A stretch of 64,000 bases of DNA, taken from NCBI GenBank assembly GCA_036362985.1, contig JAYGXS010000009.1, positions 23,721,446 to 23,785,445 on the forward strand, written 5' to 3'. This stretch comes from Ligula intestinalis (Eukaryota > Platyhelminthes > Cestoda > Diphyllobothriidea > Diphyllobothriidae). Shown one piece after another: positions 11,801 through 22,199 of this stretch (positions are counted from its first letter, which is position 1; every line of letters starts with the position of its first letter). The notes beneath the pieces were generated by a model that saw only the letters and a list, made by a program, of their open reading frames with translations, was not told the DNA's origin and ran no database searches. The translations under genes and the position numbers were made by a program.

Positions 11801-12600
11801 GGCGATAGCTAATCAAGGGAAGTGTTAACTGAGATAAGATGTAGAGAGGCCCAACGGCAGCGCGAGGCTGCATTCGCCCGGGTATTCTGGACTCCACAAA
11901 GTATGAATATCAGGCGTTAACAAACCTTATGGATGACGACGACGGTAGTTGCATGTCGTCGAGAAACAAGGTGAATCTGTCATACTTGGGCTTTATCATC
12001 TTTTGTGGACGGTCACTATCATTTGGGCGAAGAAATGGCAGTTATTCGCAGGAGAGCTCGCGACGACGATAACCCACACTAGGTCTGATTTCACTGTCCC
12101 CCTTCCGCTATCCATGCATCACTGTCACTATCTATATACCTCCCTGTCGCCAAACCCTTCGGCGCGCACATAAGGGACGATACATGATCTCCTGACGCAA
12201 AATTTTAAAAGTTATATTTTTCTCTCTCTACGCCGACCCCGCGCAATGGTTCAGGCACTCACACTGCCTGATGTCATTTAGCCTCCCTTTGACGGCTATC
12301 TTACCGCAACGACCGCTGAGCGCTGCTCAGCACAACTGGTCGATCTCTGCGCAAGTCACTGGCCCTACAGTAACCTCATGTAGTGATAAAAACGGTAGAA
12401 CACGGCCCAGAATTCGTGTAACATGACGACACATGCGAAGGATTGATACTCTCACGCTCATCGGCATTAAGAAAGGTGGTAATACTGGTTGTCGTATAGC
12501 CTATTTTGAAGTAAGTTCACTCACGATAGCTTCCTTTTGACCACTTAAAAAGCGTATGTGCTGCAAGAAATTGCTACTTAAGTAGTGTACATTTTGATCA
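8856..12600. other. Long stretch without recognised genes
   Basis: I see no host exon or complete element. A (TAG)n run lies at about 9279-9297. At 10000-10145 there is a PLE terminal-repeat remnant (listed separately). Frames such as 11207-11596 on the minus strand have no recognisable domains. The stretch around 11640-11740 has a weak LTR-like appearance that I could not support. Confidence 0.4.
10000..10145 (+). repeat. PLE terminal-repeat remnant with degenerate hammerhead-like motif
   Basis: The order CTGATGT, then about 20 nt, then CAAAACGTCAGGCGAATAAA, then CTAGCGATGGAGTC and TCTTCTTCTC matches the better copies at 35512 and 38757. The core is mutated here (CTGATGT for CTGATGA, AAAAC for GAAAC), so a working ribozyme is unlikely. 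Confidence 0.55.
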
Positions 12601-13130
12601 TTGCCTTCATAAATTCACACATATTTTATTGAATATATATGCGAAGCAGTTATTTCTTGTACTCGTTTGGTAGCAGATAACGCCTTCTTTCAATATTATA
12701 CTGAAATGGCATTTTTCGGTTTTAAAAAAGTTTCTAATTTGCCGAATAATTTTGAAACCTACTGACTGCTACACTTGAGTTCAAGGTTTACAAACTGCGT
12801 GCTGTGTACATCCCGTTTAAGAAAAGTACGTTTTCGCCTACGGATTGAGGAAAAAGTCACATAGTTCTCATAAAATGTTACAATATATGTGGATCCTGCT
12901 GTATACATTACAGGCAGCATTGATAAATTGATGGATACGATGTGTTATAAATTAAAACCTCATAATCGTAAAAACGCTCACAAGTAGAAACATTTTTTTA
13001 AAAATCCAATAGATACCCTTACTTCAAGTACACAATTTAAAGGAGGTGTAATTTGCCACGAAACGAGTGAAATAATTAATTTTTTCGTGCACGTCTTCCA
13101 TAAAACATATTTGAATTTACAAAGGCAGTC
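12601..13130. mobile_element. Foldback (MITE-like) element with long inverted arms
   Basis: The left arm (about 12601-12686, TTGCCTTCATAAATTC to TAGCAGATAACGCC) is repeated in inverted orientation at about 13042-13130 (GGTGTAATTTGCCACG to GAATTTACAAAGGCA). Between the arms is AT-rich non-coding sequence. A second copy of the same arms and interior occurs at 32951-34065, with partial copies near 30790-30950, 47570-47690 and 57890-58075. It is probably a non-autonomous DNA element of unknown family. Confidence 0.6.
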
Positions 13131-14134
13131 TACTGCATAATATAACTTCACACCTATCCCAACATGCATGATGTGATTAAGCACTATGAAAATGAGTAGA
13201 AATCTGCTACTACTAATACTACTACCGGACATCGTCGTGCCGGACATCACCAGCATCTGCGCTGTTCATGTACATGGACATATTGTCCGAAAGCCTTCGA
13301 ATCATCCGACTAGATATACACAGTCATCGTTGTACTGGAGGAAGTCTTTGATCAGGTGGACTTCACTGAGAGCTTCTTTCACAGGGTGGTGCGTCCAAGC
13401 ATTGGCCAAGAGCCATGTTCGGAGTTTGTTGAGCATTTGCACCGCTCGCGCATTTAAAACTCCCGGGTAGGATACTCGAGAATCACCAAGAGCTAATGGG
13501 CGGTTGGAAACGGCTATCCTTCGGTAGGTTTTGGCGACAATGTTGATCGGTGAGATGCTCAATTGCATTCTGGATCAGTTCATCGCTTCATACACTTATA
13601 AAGCGTAGTGTTTATTGGAAAGAGTACATAATCAAACAGCCCCCTCTCGGGAACAAGATGCGACTGGTCGAACGCGTGGCAGCGGTACTGAGAATTTTTC
13701 AGTAGGGTTATCATGAGAGGCTAATACGTCATTGAACATGTTACATTTGGACGGTAAATTACGGCTACTGTAGTGTGAGGGGTATGACAAGAAAAGAAAG
13801 GTGAGATCGTTCAAGGTGCTGCAAACCCATGCCTTCGTCAACGTCGCCCTATCTCGATATGTTGATATTATGGCTATATGAACAAAGTGGACAAGTTTAT
13901 ATAATGCCCATCGATATACCCCTAATAAAAAGCATATGTTAGGTAGTCAGATGTTACCTCTTAATAAAAACTACTGACAGCAATTCGAAGGCCAGTTACT
14001 ATCCCTTCGCGTATGCGAATGTTGCTAGTAAACTCAAAAAACGCACAGTCCCTATCGTCAGTGGTTTATGGGGGAGAAGTACCCATAGTGAGAGGATGTA
14101 CACCTTACACTAACATCCCACTCCCTTCATCTGT

Positions 14135-14990
14135 GTGATTGCAGACAAAACTATGGCTTACTCTCAGACTAGCAGACACTCACAGCGCCAAGTTAGATCG
14201 GCGATTGAAACAGCCAACTACGAATTCGAGTTGTCAGGGCAGGGATTATCATTGCCGGTAAGTTATGCAACATACACTGACGACCAGGATCCCGATTCCG
14301 GTGTGACATTTGAAGTTTTGTTTAAACATTGGGAAGAAATTTTCCGCGTAGAATATGCCAAAGCCGATGTCGGATGTAAGGTTAACCTAGTTTTACTCAA
14401 ATTGGGCACCCAAGAGCGCGAGCGGTACACTGACATACTGCTGCCACAGAACCCTCCGTGACTTCACCTTCTAGGAAACCGAAAAAGCAAGTGTCAGAGA
14501 CCTTCGGGAGAAATTTTCCTTGTTCAATATACGATACCAGTGCCTCAAGCTGATAAACAACGAGATGGACAATTGTCCTAATCTCGCCAGTATCGTCAAC
14601 CGCGGGTTTGAAAAGTTCAAGCTGCGGACGATGACAGAAAACTAATTTAAGTGTCCCACATTTGTGGGCGTTTTGCTGTCGCCTTACGATGCTGAAATTA
14701 GAATTAGTGTGTTCAGCAAAATAGAGCAGGACACCGACTCAACCCTACGGGCATTGACGGCCGAGTGTCAGCGGCTCGAATATCTTAAGCATCATGGAGC
14801 AAGACAGTTGCTCGCTTGCCGCAAACAACGTTCAAGCTGTCACCCACACAAAGTTCCAAGGCTCCACATTCAGAAAACCACCAAAAGCATGCTGGCAGTG
14901 TGGTGACTGGCATCTGTCCATTCCAGAAGCATGCATGTCGGAAAAGGGCCTCAGGAATATCACTGTCCAGAAGGCAGTGATAAAGGGCGG
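14135..14990 (+). pseudogene. Gypsy-like gag remnant
   Basis: This would be a nucleocapsid/capsid protein packaging element RNA. The capsid-like part has the TLRALTAECQRLEYLKH block. The zinc knuckle is split across frames, with CX2C at about residues 32-35 of the 14794 frame and the distal His/Cys in the 14931 frame. The first frame ends at a stop at 14459, and at least two frameshifts follow. It has no host function that I can see. Confidence 0.65.
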
Positions 14991-15345
14991 GTGACAGAAG
15001 GACTAGACAGCCCAAACGTCCCTTATCGTATTCCGGTACCAGTCTGTCACAAACATTTTTTTCCCGAAAACACAGAGAAGGCTGTTTGTCTTGCAGCTAG
15101 ACTGCTCATGTCTGCTGAACACAACTACGGACGGATCGATAAGGAAGCCCTGTTCGCCGCGAAGAACTTTCAGAAGATGCTTTATGAGCGTCATTTCACC
15201 CTTTTCACGCACCAAAAGCCTCTTCTTGCTATTTTCAGTTCAAAAAAGCCATTCATGTGTACTCGGCAAATCGCCTTCAGCGTTGAGCAACCATGCTTCT
15301 GGGCTACGACTTCGACATCAGGTGCCAGTCTACAACTGTTAGGAG
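14991..15345 (+). pseudogene. Gypsy-like RNase H remnant
   Basis: The block LMSAEHNYGRIDKEALFAAK, then FQKMLYERHFTLFTHQKPL and IFSSKK, matches the RNase H connection of Ty3/Gypsy pol (consensus of the type ..A..NY..IEKE.LA....KF..YL.G..F...TDHKPL). The aspartate of the usual TDHKPL motif is replaced (THQKPL). It is fused in frame with the end of gag, a large internal deletion. Confidence 0.65.
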
Positions 15346-16245
15346 GGCCCAACACGCGAGTCAGAACTTGGGCTGTCCTGACGGCACTAGAACAAAGGAA
15401 TCGGACGGGCCACCAATGCACGCAGAGTGGGCACAGAGAGCGACCTTGAAAGGCAAACACGCGAGCACGAGAAGACAACCAAGAGCCGAAGCTGCCATCC
15501 GTGAGGTCATGCCTGGCCAGGGGCAAAGCGCGCGCGCGCGCCAAGCGTCACCTGAGGGCACGACGGCTGCCTGTAGAGGCCACTGGCGGAGAGGCAAATA
15601 GGGAACAATGACTACTGGCCCTTAAATAGCGAGGCTGCGAGCCAAAGGACCTTCTGCTGCTGGGGACACAGGACAAGCTGCTGAGACGAGACCGACTACA
15701 GAACCCATTGCTGCTGGGGACATGAGACTCTGCTACCGAGACGAGGCCGACACAGAAGAGAGGGTTAATGTTCAAGCAGATACAGTAACAGTAAGGTATT
15801 ATCTGTTATCCTATTCTGCGTTCTCTTCCTAACACGCAACTGGGGACTATAGCCAGTGTTGACAAAGGAACACGCAAGGATATAACAACAACAAACATAG
15901 ATCATGTAGGAGCACTCTCGCGCGTAATCAACTCACAGACTGAAGAGCCTGAGAGACGCAGTATTAATGTCCGTCTCAGATGACTTAGAGGTTCACAGCC
16001 TGTTTATGGATTCCATTCGTGAATTCCCTGTCACGTTTTAGGAAGACCAAAGCGCAACCCAGCCGGATCCACTGTTGAGGCAAGTCATCGGGTACCATCG
16101 CACTCAGTGGCCCGCATAAATGCAGAAGTTCCACCAAAGACGAATCGGCCTGGCAGGCGGTCACCCGTTGGGGACCTCTGACCACCACATGAACTTTGTT
16201 TAGTTCGGAAGCCTATTCGATGGGTGTTCGCACATTCCCGAGTGA

Positions 16246-16279
<34 letters not shown>

Positions 16280-16283
16280 TTAT
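16246..16283. repeat. TA-rich microsatellite
   Basis: A run of alternating TA with a few TTTA interruptions lies just upstream of a PLE 3' fragment. Confidence 0.9.
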
Positions 16284-16399
16284 AGGTGTTCACATGACAT
16301 CTCGTCAGCTGCTTGTCCACTGTTGCCGGGTGACCAGTGGGGAGGAGGGACGTTGGACCTCAATCGTTGTCCTGCTGACCAGGGTTTCTCACCCTCTCA

Positions 16400-17070
16400 T
16401 CACCGGAGAGGAAGGGCATGGCAACATTCATTGCTCTCGTTTGCATTGAGCGCATTGGTTTTGTAGATCCCGCCTACCGCTATTGCAGAACAAATTTGTC
16501 CGATCCAATGGATACCCGACAAGCTTTGTCAAAAATTGCCTCAGACGTCAGGATGAAGCACAAAACCTCCATCTCACGGAAATTTTATTCCCTACCTTAC
16601 ATGAATGGAATCTCCGAAACCACCTCTCGACAACTAAATCGCTTCGACATCTCCGTCGCCCACAAGTCCGCATCCTCACTGCGCGCAACGCTATGTCAAG
16701 TAAAGGACCCCTTACCCGTAGAACAAGTAAGTAACGTTATTTACCGCATACCGTACGCCAGCTGTCCTTGTGTTTATATTGGCCACATAGGCCGACGTCT
16801 CGAGACTCGCATCAAGGAACACGAGTTAGCCGTTCGCAGACAGGACCCTTTACCACTCGTACTTGCGCACTCCTTTGAGTGTGATCACCGCTTGAATCGG
16901 GGTAGCACCGAGGTGATGCCATGGCTAACACGAGACAAGCGAGAGAACTCCTCGGAGCTTGGCACTCGAGCCCGGCCAGTATTAACAGGCACTTGGATCT
17001 GGATTCACACTATGTCGGTTTGCGTGCATGGTCCACTAACTAGCGCCCAGCCTCAAACAACAACAGGCTA
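16400..17070 (+). mobile_element. 3' fragment of a Penelope-like element with GIY-YIG endonuclease
   Basis: The 217-codon frame at 16418-17071 carries a PLE C-terminal region. SNVIYRIPYASCPCVYIGHIGRRLETRIKEH (broken here: SNVIYRIPYASC, then VYIGHIGRRLETRIKEH) is the GIY-YIG core. The downstream block has EC-DH (Cys/His) and ends RPVLTGTWIWIH. The GIY-YIG nuclease makes the nick used for insertion. The RT domain is missing, so this is a 5'-truncated copy. It lies just past the stop codon of the AP-3 delta gene, in antisense orientation. Confidence 0.75.
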
Positions 17071-17232
17071 GCCGTGCTTGGCCAAGTAGAACTTCACTGA
17101 TCCTAACAACAAATTGTCATCACCTGTTCAGTAAAAAGACGGACTGTAGAGAGAATCAGTGTCTTTCGAAGAAGAAATAACAAAGATCACACGGGGTTAT
17201 CACAGAGACAGGAGACAATTTGGCTTGGAGAA

Positions 17233-17337
17233 TCAAGGCCTAAACGACTTTGCCACCCTCTTCGTCCGTTGGAGGTACTCTTCGGCGTTGGTCGCGGTGG
17301 TGGCCTTCACCTCTATGGTGAGCGATCCGGTATCAGC
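17233..17337 (-). CDS. AP3D1: AP-3 delta exon E14 (last), with stop codon
   Basis: The acceptor TTTATTGTTTAG precedes the codon GCT in phase 0, and the frame ends at TGA (17233-17235). The 34 residues (ADTGSLTIEVKATTATN, then a helix EEYLQRTKRVAKSF) match the last strand and helix of the AP3D1 ear in length and pattern. In the human protein the matching block is ENSVSVDGKCSDSTLL followed by the final helix. An in-frame stop (TAG within the acceptor) directly upstream fixes the exon start. No clear AATAAA was identified downstream before the antisense PLE at 17.07 kb. Confidence 0.75.
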   Translation of the reverse strand, partial: ADTGSLTIEVKATTATNAEEYLQRTKRVAKSFRP

Positions 17338-18214
17338 CTAAACAATAAAATGCAAACAGTTAAGACCTGCAGCGAGCAAAGCACAGAACTGCACCAATAA
17401 AAACGAGTTTAGACCCACTGGGGGGTGCGTGGCTTACCGACAGCTTAAGAAGGAGACAAACGGGTTGGTCCTGCGACCCAGCGTAGACCGATGCATTTAG
17501 GTCCACATTTTCAACAACTAAAAATGAAGAGAAAACAGATGTTAACGTCGAAAAAAATTTTCGTGAGCTCTTCTTCACTTAAGTGTCAGCCTAGAAGGGT
17601 GAAACTTGATAGGTAGGGCGAGCAGAAACAATTAGTCATAGAGTTGGGCGCATAGTGAGGGGATAGAGGAGGGGGGAGGTAGTTGTCACGGGATGGCAGT
17701 TCATGTTCATGAAAACCTATGAGACATTGTTAAAGGGGAAGGCAAGCGGGGGGGGGGGTGGAAGACGGCCTTAGTAGCAAGTGTAGATCAAGTGGTCAAA
17801 ATTTTTCCAGTAGCAGTTCGTGATGGAATCCGCTTGGACTTGCTACTAGGCCACTCTAGCACAAGAGGCTGCCATTTTTCTCCCTTCTCCTTCGTTCACG
17901 AACCTAACATGACTCACCCTCTCACAAACCAATGATTCGTCTGTCTTGTCGCGCCAACCGGTCTACTGTGACAATCAAAATTTCTCACTGGTTTTACTTT
18001 CTTGTGACGACGGAAAGAGCCATCAGTGCGCCCATCATATGTCCCCAGGAGTAATAGGTAAAGAGGCTATTTGACTTATTTTCACCGGTGTCAAAGTAGC
18101 CGTGCGAGCGCCTATAGGCTAGTTCGAGTAGGATAAATCCAATGTTACGTCACGCCAGGGATGACGTTAGTCTTCATTTGTAGCACTGGAAATGTTTTTT
18201 TTGCCATGAAAATT

Positions 18215-18335
18215 TTAGGGCATGTAAATTTGAGGTGTGCGCGGCGCTTCGCGCTACGAACTGAAATAAACTAACTCCAGCACGGTAAATTGGACCTCAG
18301 GTAAGTTGAAGTAGACGACCTCTTAAACGCCACAT
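18215..18335 (+). repeat. Dispersed repeat R7, copy 1
   Basis: GTGTGCGCGGCGCTTCGCG, then ACTCCAGCACGGTAAATTGG and ACCTCAGGTAAGTTGAAGTAGACGACCTC-type sequence, recur in inverted orientation at about 60265-60360. This copy lies inside element IR-A. Confidence 0.55.
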
Positions 18336-18702
18336 TTTAACCGGAGTTGTAAATTCTATAATAAATGAATGACGAATAATCAATTTAAACACACGAAAAA
18401 TACGTGAGCAAGTCGCTTGTCAAAGTTACCGTCATGGTGCACGCTCAAAGGCTGGTCAAAATACCGGTGAAATAAGCCAGGTAGTTCATTACGTCTACAC
18501 TACAGCCTACTATAAGGCACTGGTCCTTCTAGACTGTTCCTAGCCTATCGCACCAGAGGGGAGTTCTGGCGTGGTTTCCCACGTTGCAGGACGTTCTAGA
18601 ATATTGCAGTGCACCTGGGGGCGGCGGGCGGGCGTCGCTTGTGCACAGGGCGCGCGCGCGACCGGCCTGCGACCATTGCGTGCACTTCTCGTCTCGTCTC
18701 AC

Positions 18703-18734
18703 AGCCCACATTTCCGGTGAGCAGAAGATGAACT
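18703..18734 (-). CDS. AP3D1: AP-3 delta exon E13, tentative 32-nt microexon
   Basis: The acceptor is CTATAG and the donor is GCT|GTGAGA. It reads EFIFCSPEMWA after completing a split codon. E12 ends in phase 1 and E14 starts in phase 0, so a piece of length 3n+2 is required between them; 32 nt fits. The joined ear then has nearly the same spacing as human AP3D1 between LL (start of the helix) and the VCLLV-like strand. Doubt comes from its position inside element IR-A and from its small size. Another exon between 17338 and 18928 could take its place. Confidence 0.4.
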
Positions 18735-18928
18735 CTATAGACTAAGTGTTTCTACTCGCCTTACCTATCAAGTTTCACCCTTCTAGCCTCATACTTAATC
18801 GAACAGTTAATTATCCTATTACAAAAAAGGGTTGAATGCAAGCGCGAGAGAGCAGGCCTGCAGACGTCCCCTCAGCTTGTCCTGCCTGGGGAAATGGCTC
18901 CTCCTCCTCCTCCACAGTCATCACTTAC

Positions 18929-19193
18929 CTTGAAACCGTTCCTGCTGCACTCTCTCGAGGAGTTCCCGGAAGATGGGAGGCAAGGGGTTCCCATTGGCGA
19001 TCGCCTGGGCGGCTGCTGGGCAGCGCACCTTTGCTTTAGCTGAATTGGTCAGCCTATTAGGTGTACTGGATAGCAGTTCCAGGAACTCTTTCTCACTGAC
19101 GGTGGATAGCCCGCCGTTCTGCTTAGGATGGCCTTGTTCCAGCGGGGCCTTCATGTGAGACTCGTGCTGCGACCAAAGATCGGTGTCATCACT
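18929..19193 (-). CDS. AP3D1: AP-3 delta exon E12 (C-terminal ear)
   Basis: The acceptor is a pyrimidine run ending CGTGCAG and the donor is CAAG|GTAAGTG. The 88 residues begin SDDTDLWSQHES and include KEFLELLSS (matching AFAKLLESG of the animal ear), PPIFRELLERVQQERFQ (matching the SFQNLLAKI helix). It is an ear-like platform domain that would bind AP-3 partners. The donor is phase 1. The frame opens in phase 0, fitting E11 directly. The intervening ear strands of animal AP3D1 (about 130 residues) are not seen, so the ear looks shortened or an exon is missed between 19.2 and 25.1 kb. Confidence 0.8.
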
Positions 19194-19328
19194 CTGCACG
19201 GCAAAAAAAGAAGAAGAAAGTTTCAGTGAGACAGAGAAGAGTGAGTACAATAGTAGAGAATATGCGAGTTCCAGGAAACAGTTCAGAAGAAGAGGATGCG
19301 ACCGCTGGAACAAGAGTTTTATTTTCCC

Positions 19329-19362
19329 GACGTTTTGGATTCCGTCGGAAATCCTTAATTAT
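19329..19362 (-). repeat. Degenerate hammerhead-like motif of a PLE terminal repeat
   Basis: On the minus strand: TATAATTA, GGATTTCC, GACGGAATCC, AAAACGTC. Stem II (GGATTTCC/GGAATCC) is partly kept. The CTGATGA core has decayed. It is followed by GGGAAAATAAAACTCTTG, similar to the copy at 41123-41156. Confidence 0.5.
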
Positions 19363-19429
19363 AGGTAACGGTAGCATAGTCATAGTCCTGCGCATAGAAT
19401 TTCGTCAGCTCAATATCTAAGCAAAGTAC

Positions 19430-20000
19430 TTTCTAAATAGGTATCCTATTATAGATAGTCTTATGAACAATAATATCAGGCTTTTGTTGCGGAAGTTCCT
19501 TTTGCTCGACAATGTGTTTTGCTGTTTGGCCCACATTACCATCCTGGTACGAACTTATGTCCGAAAATTCATTTCTTCGGTAAATTCTTTTCGCTGATAT
19601 CTTATTTTAAAGGTTTTTCTATAAACGTCGGACAGTCTAGATTTATACAATATAGCTTGAAGACACTGACAAATCTGGAAAATGTGTCAGCATTTAAAGG
19701 TCCATTTGTAGGTAAATGTAATTGAATATTAAAATATGTCAACAATTTTTTTGACTTTAGAAAAGTTCTTTTAATAGTATCGATAACCTTTAAAATGACG
19801 ATAAGATTGTTCTCATTTATAGCAATTTTTACGTCTACGGAACTTGGGCATTATCCAGAGAATCTCGTCTTTCTTAACAAACAACTAGTACTTTTTACAA
19901 CGTTTTCCAGGTGCAAAATTGAAGATGGAAAAAAACATCAGCATTTATTGGATCCACGAAATTTCGGGAGAGCTCTACATCTGCTACGCCTCATTGCATA
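19430..20000 (+). repeat. Dispersed AT-rich repeat R6, copy 1
   Basis: Segments such as CGACAATGTGTTTTGCTGTTT, TCTTATTTTAAAGGTTTTTC and GGAACTTGGGCATTATCCAGAG match 52300-52545 and 54070-54165 in the same order. In the second locus a PLE splits the repeat. No coding potential is seen. Confidence 0.65.
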
Positions 20001-20189
20001 ATAGGAGTAACGAATGAGAAAATACAAAATTGAATTCGTACAGAAAGGTCAAAAAGGTCATAGGGCGTGGTTACGAAGGCTAATTAGTAAAGTAAGAGAG
20101 TTAAAACAACATAGAAAGAAAAAAGCAGTAAGAGGCGTTAAGGCAAACAGGTGGGCAGAGGACTGTGTAAATCAGGGAGCTGGATGTTA

Positions 20190-20335
20190 CTAAGTCAAAG
20201 CTAGGTTAACTACATGCTCCAACTGTTTACATAGGTCTGGTTTTGACCGCCGTATTAAGGGTGCCTCTAGGTAGCGCAAGGTACGAGTTGTTCGTGTCCG
20301 AACAAGTACTCCGCGAGACGACGCCAGTCCGCTCC
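20190..20335 (-). mobile_element. PLE C-terminal scrap
   Basis: The minus-strand frame encodes VRTRTTRTLRYLEAPLIRRSKPDLCKQLEHVV (first half VRTRTTRTLRYLEAPLIRR), the very C-terminal block of Penelope-like proteins. The nearby + strand copy at 34976-35083 has ARARTIRILRYLEAAYIRRE. Everything upstream is missing. Confidence 0.6.
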
Positions 20336-20369
20336 TAATGTCGGGGCTTGCCCCTGAGGCTGGACAAAG

Positions 20370-20540
20370 AGCGCGCTGGGGATCAACTAGCGGCAACAGC
20401 CACCCGAGACAGCTTCTGCAGGGTTTGTACACAATAAACCCTCCTCCAGGTGGATTCCAGAATTATGTCCTTCTTATTGAGTTCTTCCTTGGGAACTTCA
20501 ACCGGGCATAATTCAGCGGTGACACACGTCAGATTGCCGC
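20370..20540. repeat. Dispersed repeat R1, copy 2
   Basis: Carries CCTCCAGGTGGATTCCAGAA, TTCTTATTGAGTTCTTCCTT, GGGCATAATTCAGCGGTGACACA, parallel to copy 1 at 7754-7950. Confidence 0.6.
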
Positions 20541-20579
20541 CGTTACACCTCAAAGCGTCGTCTTCATAACACTGGCGAC

Positions 20580-21080
20580 GCAGTTGGGATTGTTTCCCTG
20601 GATGTTACAACAATATATGACGCACATTTCAACATGCGTATTTCCGCGGAATAATTGCTGTTCTACGCAAGTGTCGTGATCCCACCAGCCATCACACGGC
20701 GTTGGAGTCTTTACATCATTGGCGACACTGCCAGTTGTCACTCCTACAAAGTGGCGTCGGAGAACTCATCATTTCTATCATCGCGGAAAAATGGCCGACT
20801 ATCATGAAGCACATTACAAGCGTGGGTGACGCTTATCCCACCATGCGCATTTCCACAGAACAATCGCTGACTATAATGCAGCACAGCACAAGCATGGATG
20901 AGGCAAATTTCACCATGCATATTTCCGTTACAACAATTGACGGACATAACGGGTTGTAACTGTTACAAGAGGCCTCCGATGATCACATCGCGCAAAAAGG
21001 CGACGAATGTTTCTCGATTTGTTACCGTTATTTTAGGCCTTCGATGATAACATCATGCAAAACGGCTATCAATGGTACTG
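20580..21080 (+). repeat. Degenerate tandem repeats, unit about 60-75 bp
   Basis: The phrase GACTATCATGAAGCACATTAC, then CCACCATGCGCATTTCC, returns about 76 bp later as GACTATAATGCAGCACAGCAC, then CACCATGCATATTTCC, with a weaker relative at 20600-20650. A second pair is AGGCCTCCGATGATCACATC (20971) and AGGCCTTCGATGATAACATC (21036). It is satellite-like and non-coding. Confidence 0.5.
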
Positions 21081-21459
21081 TAGTTTTTTTACGGCTCACG
21101 AGTATTCCAATCAAAGGAACATGCTACCCAACTCAAAGGAAGGAAGTGTTAGGATGGTAGCCTGACCAAAGGCTAGCAACCTTGCCGGCTTTCCTAGGGC
21201 GTTGAGCCTAGCCGAATGTCTTTGTTTATTAGTTCTGACCACATTTAGGTGATGAATGTCCACGCGAGATGACCTTAACGTCTGGAGAGGAAATAGATTC
21301 ACGCGCCACTGGTCGCAGTTGTCCCAATGCGCCAATCAAGCTACAGGAAAACGCACACTAGACATTCTTTTATAAGACGCTGTTCCCCTGACACGGGGAG
21401 AATTGCAGCCACACCGAACACCGGACGCTAGTCCGCTCCCAATGCCTGGGCTTGCCCCT

Positions 21460-21560
21460 CTCGGTAAATCCAAAAGTTACGACCTTCCAATTGTGTTCTT
21501 CCATGGGGATTCCAAAGGGCGTAATTCAACGATGACACAGCTCAGATGTCACCGTTACAG
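21460..21560. repeat. Dispersed repeat R1, copy 3
   Basis: TCCAAAAGTTACGACCTTCC, TTGTGTTCTTCCATGGGGATTCC, AAAGGGCGTAATTCAACG: the same order as copies 1 and 2. Confidence 0.6.
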
Positions 21561-22180
21561 GTCAAAGCGTTATCGTTACAACACACACAATGACCCGTAT
21601 GTAGCAAATGCTCTGTAATGGAAGGCCGAGGGGTTCCATTTTTGCGTTTGAATAGCCATATAGGCAAGTGCCTTTACATTACATTTAAGTAACAAATTTG
21701 CCTAAGGTTGTTCATTATGACTTTTGAGTTTTTGTACACGCGTTAATGTCAGTTCCCGAATGCCTATCAATATTTTGCAAACTTCGACATGCTGCACGTA
21801 ATCTGGGCCATGCTTCAGTCCCAGCAGTATTTGTAATAATGGAGTGTCGCGGGGTGGTTGGCCCAACTCGATTGGGTATGCCTTAGCAGGAGCTGAATCG
21901 GGATTGACTCTTCAGGTTGGAGCAACCGTCTCGACAGACAACCCTAAATAGGGCCTTGTAGGACTGGATGGGTAGTACGCAAGCGAGGCCGTAGCAGTAC
22001 GTAAAATAGTCACAGCGACAGACAATCCTGGAGCACTTACAAGCTCCCATAGGTTGAAATCCCTTGCCTAGACAGAAAAGAAGTCAGTTCTCGGAGTAGG
22101 CCTTTAGTGTAGCCGCGAAAGGAGACCCCAGAAATACCCAACTACATAGGCGAGATGGTATAAGCTCGAGAAATGCTATC
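21561..22180. other. Unassigned sequence before an RTE fragment
   Basis: No ORF with family character is seen. The region 21850-22170 may be decayed upstream sequence of the RTE element that becomes recognisable at about 22200. Confidence 0.35.
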
Positions 22181-22199
22181 GAGGCCTACCATCGGTCTA

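Larger units (their letters stand above)
14135..15450 (+). mobile_element. Internally deleted Ty3/Gypsy-like retrotransposon
   Basis: A gag-like frame starts at 14135 (FKHWEEIFRVEYAKADVG, LLKLGTQERERYTD). Frameshifts carry it into SPYDAEIRISVFSKIEQD (14664-14906) and then a zinc-knuckle region (CWQCGDWH at about 14890, QEYHCPEG at about 14950). The next frame, 14931-15449, jumps directly to an RNase H block (SAEHNYGRIDKEALFAAKNF, FTLFTHQKPLLAIFSSKK) and then GYDFDIR. Protease, RT core and integrase are absent. Flanking LTRs could not be defined. Confidence 0.7.
17578..18802. mobile_element. Inverted-repeat-bounded element (family IR-A), copy 1
   Basis: About 55 bp at 17579-17635 (AAGTGTCAGCCTAGAAGG to GGGCGAGCAGAAAC) is repeated inverted at 18745-18801 (AAGTATGAGGCTAGAAGG to AAGGCGAGTAGAAAC). 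The same ends bound the 3.2 kb unit at 51231-54484. The interior has no clear ORF. It lies between AP-3 delta exons E14 and E12 and contains the tentative microexon E13. Family unknown. Confidence 0.6.

Noticed and set aside
13302..13568. 88-codon minus-strand frame resembling an RT linker
   Set aside because: A few words recall RT text but no motif is conserved; not supportable.
16575..16590. AATAAA on the minus strand as AP-3 delta polyadenylation signal
   Set aside because: It lies inside the antisense PLE coding sequence, 650 bp past the stop, with no supporting evidence.
18529..18711. Longer version of exon E13 ending at the donor CCCAG|GTGCAC
   Set aside because: It would end in phase 1 and meet a stop (TGA) on joining E14, so the shorter donor GCT|GTGAGA was chosen.
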